Shown: piece after piece, positions 54,701-64,000 of the stretch
Layout of the letters: the number at the start of each line of letters is the position of its first letter
Position numbering within the stretch: position 1 is the first letter of the stretch
Assembly: GCA_017163975.1 (NCBI GenBank)
Contig: JAFFSR010000009.1
Location: 1,426,001 to 1,490,000, forward strand
Direction: 5' to 3'
DNA from: Anastatus disparis
Taxonomy: Eukaryota > Arthropoda > Insecta > Hymenoptera > Eupelmidae
Length of the DNA stretch: 64,000 nucleotides
Program-made: the position numbers and the translations under genes
Notes under the pieces: generated by a model
Databases searched by the model: none
Seen by the model: only the letters and a program-made list of their open reading frames with translations
Told to the model about the DNA's origin: nothing

Positions 54701-57676
54701 ATGGAATGCAAATGGAAATTCTGAATGGCAAGACAAGTATAAAAAGTAAGATATTTTTATTTATTTTATACCTTATTAGACCTTACCTATGTAAAATGCT
54801 ATTTTGTGCACAAACACTGTCCTGGGAACTTATTTATATTTATATAATAAAAAAATGTATTGTAGAAAAAATACATTTTTTTTCGCAATATTCTTTCAGT
54901 GGTTGTCTGCTTTTTTCTCTTTATCTGTTGATTTTAACAATATTTTGAATATCGTTTGTGTGAAACTAATCATGAAGATATTATAATCAAATTGTATACG
55001 AAACATAAGTGCATAAAACAGTATTTTATTTAAATACAATCTTAAAATGTTTCCAAATAATGTTCTAATGTTCTTACATCAATAACAATTTTCTACCTTA
55101 TAAATTTATTTGAATGAAATCCAATAATTAATTTAAATAATTCTATTCTATTGTAATTAATCAGTAATGCAAAAAGTTCTTGATGATATGAGAATATTAT
55201 AATTGAAATATTTACTTATGAAATTATTCTAAAATAAAATATGTTTATTTTAGTCACCGTTTTGGTGGAGTATCTTTCACTTCAGAAGATAACTTACTTC
55301 ACGTTATGGATGAAACAAATTCTGTCATACGAATTTATAAGAAAAACGAAGATTATGGATATACTTATGTCTCTTTATACAATTTACAACTCAGTAATCC
55401 AAGAGTCATTTATTTTTCAAAACATCCAGTAGAAGATAATTGCTTGGTCATTGTTACAGACAAAACTGCTTTATATTTTAAATGGTTTTATAATAATAAC
55501 GAACATATTCATAGTTATGAAAAATATATAAAGACTGAAGAAAAAGATAAAAATACTTATTATGTTGCTGCAACATTGACTTACGATTCAAGATATTTAA
55601 TCATCGGCGATTCAAAAGGGACAATAAGCGTAATGAAAGCATTCAATCCTGATGATTTGATAACAAAATTTAAAGGCTGTATAACCTCATTAGATTCATA
55701 TTGGATGTACTATGAAGATTTTCATTTAGTAAGTTTTAAAATTTTAATTTTTTTATGTAAATATAAACCATTTAGTTTTTTACACAAGAATTGTATGATT
55801 CTTATATAAACAACATATTGCTAATCATGGATTACCGAGATCAAAAACCTAACTCGGATTTCATTTTAGAATAACTCTGCCCCGTTATATTATACTTTTA
55901 AATACATTGGTTATATATTTGTATATTATAGCTACTTATTTATGAGCTATGTATTTAAAGGTTTGAATATAACATAGCAAGAGCCATTTATTTTTGCTTA
56001 AACCAAACAGCTACCAAACAGTATAAAAATTGAATTGACAAAAAGAAAAATTAAATAAAATTTTCTTTGAACTAATTTTATTTAAAAAACAAAAATAATA
56101 TTATTTTCTAGATTTGTGGCAGTGAAAGAAGATTGATTCATAGATGGCAAATTGGTGCTGATGAGAAACCAAAATCAGTAAAAAAGCCTCTATTTGATGC
56201 AAAAATAGGAAATTTAAGTAACGACAATATAGTAATCTTAAAAACATCACCAAATGCAATAACTGCTTTCAGTGGAAAGAAAACAATAGCCAAGATTGAA
56301 TCTCATCATGGTAAAATTATAAATATGAATTTGTATGATGATGCGAAAAAAGTTATTTATATTACTGAATCAGGATCTGTTGTTATGTATGATATGATCT
56401 CAGAACAATCAGTACAAATTTCGAAACTCGATTCAGTTGAAAGATTTATTGATGTTCTACAAATTAAAAATAATTATATGGTATTATGCAGAACTGAAGA
56501 CAATCGTTTGCAAGTAAATAATTTTTTATGAAATTCTGTTTTTAATGAAAATTTTATTTTTTAATATTTAATTATATTTATTTATTCATTAAGGTATGGA
56601 GAAACATAAAAATATCTCATTTGATAGAGGGATTAAACAATATAATTTTTGTTCATAAAGTAACTGAAAATTGTGTAATGACAATATCTAAAGAAGGCAA
56701 TATAAAATATTGGATTATTCAAGATTTTGATTGGCGTGAAATATATCAGTTTACAGATAATGATGGGACGATTATTTATAGCTGTTTAAGTAGTTCAAAA
56801 ATTTTCTTAGCAGCTCTAAAAGATGAACAAAAGGTGGTAATTTATAACCTCCCGGATATTGAAATAAATCAATCAGATGATTTCAAAATAACGTATTGTA
56901 TAAAGCATGATTACAAAATGCAATTGAATTGCTGTCAATTTTCTCAAGATGATAAATTTTTAGCAATTGCACTCGATGGTGGAGACATATCAGTAAGAAA
57001 TATTATATTATAATAATTTTTAAAATTCATGTAAATTTTTAAACACATTTGAATCTTTTGTAAAATTTTTATTTTGCTATTATTAGAATCCAAACATGAA
57101 TTCTTTTATTTTGATAAATTCATTTAATAAAGCTTTGTGTAATTATTTCAGATAATCGATTTATTGACATTGTTAGAAGTAAGTCGATTGAACTTTCACT
57201 GCAATACCGTTAACCAATTACATTGGTCGCCTATGACAATCAGTGTACCGATTTTGCTTTCGGTAAATTGTGATGAACTCGCTTGGTGGAACGTAGCTTT
57301 TCTCAAAAGTCCTGATAACAATCAGAAACGACGAAGTCGTATGGGTTTCAGTCGAAGCATAAGCAGTCCTACTGTTGGATTAAGTCCTCGTTCAAGTTAC
57401 AAACTACCTAATAGTCGAAGTACTGAAATATCCATTGCTACAGAAGAGAGCTCGCCGACATCTACCTTTAATATCGATGAATTTTGGAGCCGCAAACTAC
57501 CTAAGAATAATGATGAGAGACCAGCGTTTCTTGGTTGCGTACAGTTGCCTGTTAGCTGCACTGACAAGGTTAGCGTTTGCGTGTCTGATGATTTTTCTAA
57601 ATTCCTTACCGTCGACATTCACGGTACGGTTAGTAATTATACCATTTTTGAGAATTCCCTTAAATCAATTTTTTAA
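51728..57676 (+). CDS. Dark: Apaf-1/Dark apoptosome protein (CARD, NB-ARC, WD)
   Basis: Cytosolic adaptor that assembles into the apoptosome and activates an initiator caspase. 12 coding exons: 51728-51915, 51989-52166, 52384-52521, 52598-52912, 53017-53252, 53318-53447, 53519-54604, 54699-54745, 55254-55728, 56112-56513, 56594-56992 and 57152-57676 (TAA). They sum to 4119 nt, 1372 aa, all junctions in phase, between human Apaf-1 (1248) and fly Dark (about 1440). An N-terminal CARD covers about 1-90. NB-ARC shows P-loop GMKGFGKS (143-150), Walker B LLILDDV (233-239), GMPLL (311-315) and a VHD winged-helix motif (436-438). WD-type repeats are recognisable but degenerate (ILWDCENRKPKSF, LWNANGNSEW). 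The Arg of the usual TTRD sensor is Ala here (TAD, 258-260). A Ser/Pro-rich insertion sits at about 1251-1320. Exon phases and motif order leave little doubt. Confidence 0.95.
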
Positions 57677-58261
57677 TTTTTATTTATAAAGCGAAAATTT
57701 CGATAATATTAATGCTTAAGACTTATAGGAACAAAAAATAGTATGCAAATTTTACTATTTTGAGAAATAATATAATTTTAATTTGATTCGTGCCTTCACT
57801 TCATTGATTCTAAATTTTTCCAAACATTATAAGACCATTAAATCTAAATCGGCATCCTATGCTTTCGTTTTCACAAAAAAATTTATGTTAACGTATGTAG
57901 TTGGAACTACAAACTTTTTTTACCTGACTTTTAACACGTTTATGATTTCAAAGCAAGTGATTTTTGAAAAAAATGTTGAAAGTAGAATTTTGGATTATGA
58001 TAGTTTTCAATGTTATTTTTACCATCGGCACATTGAGCAAATAACCGAGTGCACCTACGTTGTAGGTGTTCTTTGACAGAAGAGTACCTAATATGGAATC
58101 CGTCAAATAAACTAGCCATTTCGGGAGAGGTTTCCTTGGGGATTTATCTCTCTGGTATTTCCTACAAGATTTTTCCTTTTTCACAGGTACATTCTGGATG
58201 AATGCGGAATAGTGTGATTCTAAAGTGGGGGGAGGGTTTTTTATTAGGATGGGTACGGCAC

Positions 58262-58345
58262 CCCTTTAAAAATCGGCCGTGAGCGGAACTCGAACTGAAG
58301 ACCCCGAGATTACGAGTCTATCGCTCTACCAACTAGGCCAATCAC
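58262..58345 (-). repeat. tRNA-like SINE head
   Basis: On the minus strand GTCGTGA and TCACGGC could form a 7-bp acceptor stem (one G-T pair), with GGCCTAGTTGGTAGAGC as D arm, loop CTCGTAA (CGT in the anticodon place) and CAGTTCGAGTTCC as B box. The T stem does not pair. Whether it has a SINE body downstream (toward lower coordinates) is unclear. A decayed tRNA-Thr-like gene is the alternative. Confidence 0.5.
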
Positions 58346-58403
58346 GACTTCATCGAATTCATCTCCTTTTCATCTTCATAACCCCAAATGCAGAATATAG
58401 GCG

Positions 58404-58437
58404 TATACGTAATTCTGACGTATACATCAGAATTACG
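58404..58437. repeat. short perfect hairpin
   Basis: CGTAATTCTGA and TCAGAATTACG face each other across the 8-base loop CGTATACA. Confidence 0.85.
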
Positions 58438-58573
58438 CTTGCACCTTCCTGTCGGTCCCATTGTAATTTCCATATATACCAGAAGTTACAGTAGTACCCT
58501 GCGAACGGTCCAATCGTAATTTATCACGTATGCGTACACTTCCATTACATACCATGAGGTATTTCCTCATTAC

Positions 58574-58807
58574 GGAGAGTCCAGATGACGGAACTTTTTT
58601 GAGACCCGACCCACACCCTACCCGTACCGTACCCCGTACGATTCTCGAGTGGAGTGTTCCATCTAGACTACCTTATGTTCTCTGAGAAGTTTGATAGTAA
58701 TCGTACGATGCTTTTATACTGAATTTAATATTAATAATATTAATGGTTCTCAGGGAGCACGGGGTGTGGGTCGGGTCTCGAAAAAGTTCCGTCATCTGGA
58801 CTCTCCC
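58574..58807. repeat. fold-back with 46-bp arms
   Basis: GGAGAGTCCAGATGACGGAA / CTTTTTTGAGACCCGACCCA on the left (58574-58620) are mirrored almost perfectly at 58761-58807. About 140 bp lies between them. Both arms are GC-rich against the local background. Confidence 0.85.
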
Positions 58808-61800
58808 TTAGAGCCCGTAGACTACTGGACACTAGACTCAAGTGCCTGAGATAGTTGAAGAGGCCTATCAGCTAGAGTGCTGGAAGCCTGATCCGGTTTC
58901 TCTACTTTCTAATCTTCCTATAGGGATGCTCCAGCCACTCCGTTTAGTAGAAGGCCGAAAGTATATCGAGTAAAATTTAGGCTCGTTCCAAGCGCATTTT
59001 AAAGAGACATGAAACGTGTTTAGCCCTCCCTGAACGCCTGAGACCATTTCTTTCTAGTTCGCCTCCCGAGTAGTACCGAAGAAACAGTCAAATTCTTTCC
59101 ATCTTGGTTTCGGCGATATTTTGCTAACGGCAGGCTGTGCGGATACATATGTTTCCTCTGCGGTTAATTCCAATAACATTGGTGAAATATCAGATCGATG
59201 CATGTGCCGTAAACGCATGCAGCGAAATTGCACGAAAATTGCGACACACGCGTGCAAGAGATGCGTGCCATGATATTAATAAAAAATTTATTGCCTTGTA
59301 GATAATTTGTCATTTCCATATAGCATTTAAAAAATAAAAGTATATATATTTCTCAAAATAATGAAGTTTGCATACCAAAGAGAGTATTTCACGTATAAAT
59401 ATAGGATTTTCTTTCAATTTTTGAATATGCTTAAATTGTGCAAAAAGTCATGTTCACTGAAACACTTAATTTGTTTAAAATTCAAAGCTGTTTTTTCTGA
59501 ATTTCAAAATTTTTTTAAATTATTCTATATGTCAATATCAAAAATATATAAAAGTTGAAATCAAAACTTTGTAATAAGAAAAATTATCTATAAAATTCAA
59601 GTTACAAAGAAATAAAAAATAAATATAAATTAATCTAAATATTCGCTTTTTATCAGTATTATTTTTGGTTATACATAATTTTTGAATAAATTAGTATAAT
59701 TTTTTTTTTTCAATGAAAAATTTAAGTTTTGGCTTTCATTTGTTTCTGATAAAAATTTTCAAAAATAATTAATTATAAAATATATATTTTTAGTCTTTAA
59801 AATTTAGACAAAACAGTTTATATTTTTAAAAAAATTAAATGTTAAATTAAATGGTCAATTTAGTAATTTTATGTAAGAAAAAATACCACAAAATTAGAAA
59901 AAAAATCCAATATTTAAATTTGAAACATTTTTTTCATAAATTGTAAAATGTAAAAAATATAAATAATTTTTTAATTATTCTATTGTGATATTACAATAGT
60001 AAATTTTTATTGAATATATTTTAAGAAAAGAATTTAAATTTTTAGGACTTTTTAAATAGTAGTTTATTAAATCATATAACAGTGTGATGAAAAATTAAAA
60101 GTGGATATATTTTTTATTGTTACCAAGTTTACTTAAATTTGGTAGTATTAAGATTTTTTCACGAAGTAATACTGCACTGCCAAATGCATTTTTAGATAAC
60201 TTTTTATTAGAAACAACTTATTCCTCATCACACATGATTGCATTTAAATCGTAATTTTAAAGTAAATTAATACGTTTGAAATAGTTTGAAACGTATTATA
60301 TGATAATTGAAACATAACTTAGTGCCATTATGACTCAGTCTTATTAAAAAATTATTGATTTTTATTTAACATATTAAAGTTTGAAAATATAAATCCCATG
60401 ATAATATTAATGAATTATTTATGATTAAACAATGGCCTATGGATTTTGCAATATTTTTATGAAATAAGTTTGAGTAAAAATTAGCAACTTTTCTTTTATT
60501 TACAAAAATTAATAAAATACTTTAAAATTGGAATATTTTAGACTTACTTGAAAATTTATCTGAAATATAATATATTTTACGGCACATTATTACAAACTAA
60601 TGTAATTCTTTTTCTGTGGAAAAATATGCTTTTATAAAAATATTGCAGTAATGGGGATTATTCTGTTACTAGGTGGCTTAACTGTGCTATAAGGACTAAA
60701 TGCTCTTACAAATTTATTTGTAAGCATTTTATTTTTCATAAATTTTTTTATATTTTCTAAAATAAGACCTGCATGTTTACAATGAGTAGTAAGTCCTTTT
60801 CCAGCTTAATTTTCACATTGCATTAAGTATACATTCATACTCTAAATTTTTTCATAAACAATAGACTTCTTATATTTTGCAGCCACTCAACCTAAATAGT
60901 AAATTTTACTATTAAATAAAACTTTTTTTATACTTAATAAATAAGTAATCATAATCCCTTTTCAATTATTCAGTTTCCTTAATTGAATCTCAATACTCAG
61001 TATCAAAATTATTATCATTTCTACATCATGCAATAAATTTGAATATTTAAATAATTTGGCAGCAAATAAAACCAAATTATTAGTTTAAAAAAAAGCATTT
61101 CAATTCACCCTTGCCCAAGGTCAGTTCTTTTCCCAACAAGGTCAACTTTTATTTCTTTTAATTCAGTTATTAATCATTTTATTCTCCATTTATCTTTTCA
61201 TTATTTCGTAAATTGTAACGCCATTTAATAGTAGAATAGCCCTTACTGCAGTTATTATCATAATTATTTTAGAATTAATCAGGTAGGAATTTTTCCGATT
61301 TTAATATATCAATTATGTCTCAATCTTCAACTAGTTTAAATTATTAACATAAAAGTTGTAGATTATTATTAGAAAATTATACAGAAATACTCTTAAGTAA
61401 AAATCATTAATTAATTGAACAATATAAATATCTTGTAAGCTTTTATTAAGGAATGGTGCCTTAAAAGTGTAATAGTTGTATTGTATATTTAGTTTTCAAT
61501 TTGATAACAAAACCTAAATTGTATTTTTAGTTTTAAATTTTTTATTTCTTGAATTATTTTTATAGTAATTATAACAAAAATATGTGACAAAATGATTTTC
61601 TAGATTTTACGAATAATAGGTTTTATTATAAGTTTAGAGTATTTTACACTGTTTTAATCAATAAAACTTTCTGTAAGCATTTTTTATTTGTCAGTTTCAG
61701 TTTGTTTTATAAATTTTACACTAATAATCACATATGTACATATATAAGTTCTTTTAAAACATATTAAGTATTGTGATAGAGAAAACTCCTGGATTTGTAA

Positions 61801-62847
61801 ACAAGCGTATTTATTGTACTGCAATACTTTTTATAAGGGAAAGTGTAATAATCATTGTCAGTGCTATGCTGCCACGCTCAATTTTTCGTAAAGTTTATAT
61901 TAAAAAAAAGCTATACATTTGTACATGTCGATTGTAAATAAATTTGTTATATGTATGTATGATAAGTTTCACAAAAAAAAATTGTATTCATAAATATATT
62001 GTTACAGGTTATTCAACTTGTTTTTAATTATACAATCAAACAGTATTATCTTTTTAAACGTAAGAACTGATAATATATTATACCGGAAAAGAAACGTACC
62101 TTTAATATAGTACATTACATACTTAAGTTTTATTATTAGCATTACTACCCCACTCTGCTACATAAAAAAATGAAACTTGGCAGGCTGCTAGACATTTGTT
62201 TTCAACCTCTAGGTCATGGAACAGACATGTAAAGGCCAATGTCAAATTTTTCTCTTACAGTTATTAAATACTCTTATTTAAAAGATCATATACTTATTTA
62301 ATACTATCTTTTAAAATGTAAAAAACATTTTTATTTACATATGATTATATTTTTTGGTCTATAAATAGTTATAAAAACAGTTTAATATAATCAAATTCAT
62401 TATATTTTATTTAATTATTAACGTTTTCTTTTTCTAAAATTATTTTTCTTTTGCTAAGGTTTGTAGCCTAAAACATTTTTTTTAAATTATGTAAAATTAT
62501 AGAAAAATTTTTGAAGAGTACTATTTGCACTGAAGAAAAGAAATTATTTATAGAAATTGACATTTCGTAGTTGCTCTCATTCAAATCCAACTCTTGCACA
62601 TGCTCAGCGCATATACAAAACAAAATTTTAACGAATCAGAGAGAGAGAAAAGTTATATCAGAATTTGGAAAGTGGGGGAAACAGGGAAAAGAATGATCAG
62701 ATGCGCGGATCAGCAGATCGACGTCAGCCAGTCAACGCCGCCTGGCTTGACAAGCTCTTTTTTTTTCTTTTTTTCTTTTAATTTTTCTTCCATTTAATAC
62801 TAATAATCAAATTAACGACAACAGTCTAAATCCACTTAATTGCCATT

Positions 62848-63722
62848 ATGTCGTCTGTCTTGTATAAGAACTCTATGACTGCCATTGGAAAATTCGTTCC
62901 GGATAAATTACAACCACTGTGGAATCACCCAGCAGGTAATGTAGAATAAATACACTTATAATTTCGTATATTCGTAGTTTCAACTCTAATCAGATTTTTT
63001 AATATTTATTGAGCGCTCATCGTGTTATATATTTTTTCTTTTTATATACTCGTATCTATTCTGCTACTGAAATGACACGTGCTTCAACTGTAGCAAACTA
63101 CGGAACCTTTGATTTTTTATCTTTTTTGTACTTTAGAAACTTTTACGATCTGCCAAGTAGGCCAAGGTCGCTGCAAATCGATACAAAAACGAAGCCCTTG
63201 TGCTTTTGATTTGTTTCAATGTTAATTAAACATTATGCTTTAATTTTTTAAATTGGATTTAATTCTATGTTTTTTTTTTATTTTAATTTTTCCTCTTATA
63301 TTATTTTTAAAAAATTGTCCAATTTTTGTTAGACAATAACTTTTAATTATCTACACAAAATACATTTTTTTATCAATATTAGTTTGAAAAAATTTTCTAA
63401 TAATCTAATGTCATTTTGACTAATACTTTTTTCAATTTTTTGTTACAAACAAATATATTGCATAATTATTCCAACTCATCTTTTTGTAAATGTTTGAAAT
63501 TATATATAGAAAAAAATGTTATCATTGGTCATTCATTATTCAACCATCAATAATATTTTCAGAATTGGTTAAAAGTTATAAATATTAATTGTAATTATTA
63601 ATTGATTTAATTTTTTGAAATAGAACAAATAAAACTCTAACGTAAAATAAAATTAATTTTCTTTAATTTATTAATTTTTAGGTCCACAAACTATTTTTTT
63701 CTGGGCTCCAGCATTCAAATGG
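62848..63722 (+). CDS. MPC2: mitochondrial pyruvate carrier 2, N-terminal part (gene runs off the window)
   Basis: MPC2 forms a heterodimer with MPC1 in the inner mitochondrial membrane and imports pyruvate. Two coding exons are in the window: 62848-62935 and 63682-63722, joined in phase 1, giving 43 residues. The sequence VPDKLQPLWNHPAG followed by GPQTIFFWAPAFKW is the family's hallmark start of the first membrane segment. The next donor (GTAATT) is at 63723 and the remaining exons lie to the right. The ATG chosen is the first one in frame with the conserved block. The full protein is usually about 110-140 aa. Confidence 0.93.
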
Positions 63723-63797
63723 GTAATTTCTTGTTTTTATAATGTTTAATACGTTTTAAGAATTTTGTTTGCAAAGTCATGTGTTTGATAATAAGCC

Positions 63798-63865
63798 AAA
63801 ATCATCTTGTGTAATATGTATAAATATATAAAAGACTATTAACTGAAAATGTTTTTATTCAATTC

Positions 63866-63927
<62 letters not shown>

Positions 63928-63989
63928 TTGAATAAAAATTTTTTCAGTTAGTCTTTTATATATTTATACATATTACACAAGATAATTTT
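63798..63989. repeat. 190-bp hairpin MITE with an (AT)n loop
   Basis: TCTTGTGTAATATGTATAAA / TATATAAAAGACTATTAACT on the left are mirrored on the right as AGTTAGTCTTTTATATATTT / ATACATATTACACAAGA. The loop is a run of about 25 AT units (about 63871-63924). It lies in an MPC2 intron, 75 bp past exon 2. Confidence 0.88.
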
Positions 63990-64000
63990 ATATACATACA

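Larger units (their letters stand above)
57677..62847. other. intergenic region between Dark and MPC2
   Basis: Past the Dark stop come a GC-richer block (about 58020-59280) with tRNA-like and fold-back pieces, then about 3.3 kb of AT-rich DNA with no supported feature. The frame at 57783-58076 (+) is open but Phe/Lys-rich with no domain. The GC-richer DNA at about 62590-62760 is probably the MPC2 promoter or leader. Confidence 0.5.

Noticed and set aside
59054..59257. 67-codon minus frame in the GC-richer block
   Set aside because: Frames open more often at this composition; no domain or flanking exon found.

Overview
This is a very AT-rich stretch of animal nuclear DNA. All recognised genes have many exons with GT..AG introns, and none is organised in a bacterial way. 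The protein set (wunen-type lipid phosphatase, raptor, a three-UIM Rpn10, a CARD/NB-ARC/WD Dark/Apaf-1 and MPC2) fits an insect, probably a hymenopteran. That placement is inference. No virus, plasmid or CRISPR array is evident.

Layout. 2.09-4.09 kb (+): the last seven exons of heparan N-sulfatase (SGSH); its N-terminus lies upstream of the window. 7.88-27.52 kb (-): a phospholipid phosphatase of the wunen/PLPP family, seven coding exons (318 aa) spread by long introns, tail-to-tail with SGSH. 28-35.3 kb: a gene-poor interval full of fold-back elements, tandem repeats and a tRNA-derived SINE. 35.35-42.37 kb (-): complete raptor, 23 coding exons, 1306 aa. 44.14-46.81 kb (+): complete Rpn10/PSMD4, six exons, 389 aa, head-to-head with raptor. 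46.8-50.1 kb: a SINE and a large element with long inverted ends. 50.1-57.68 kb (+): complete Dark/Apaf-1, 12 coding exons, 1372 aa, plus an inferred 5' non-coding exon. 57.7-62.8 kb: a GC-richer block with fold-backs, then AT-rich DNA. 62.85 kb to the end (+): first two coding exons of mitochondrial pyruvate carrier 2 (MPC2).

The genes do not form a pathway. They are housekeeping and signalling genes: lysosomal heparan sulfate breakdown, lipid phosphate turnover, TORC1, proteasome, apoptosome and mitochondrial pyruvate import. Exon phases were checked by hand across every junction, and no disabling frameshift or stop was seen in the five main genes.

The least explained content is the repeat layer. 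There are about ten long imperfect palindromes, one of them over 850 bp and built from short TTTACAGTTA-like units. A tRNA-derived SINE family is present in two forms, with and without an internal module. One interval of about 1.1 kb has inverted ends and encloses a GC-rich mini-hairpin island, a 300-bp hairpin and a six-copy 20-bp array. I found no convincing new protein system. The repeat families and some Dark and raptor details are the best leads.
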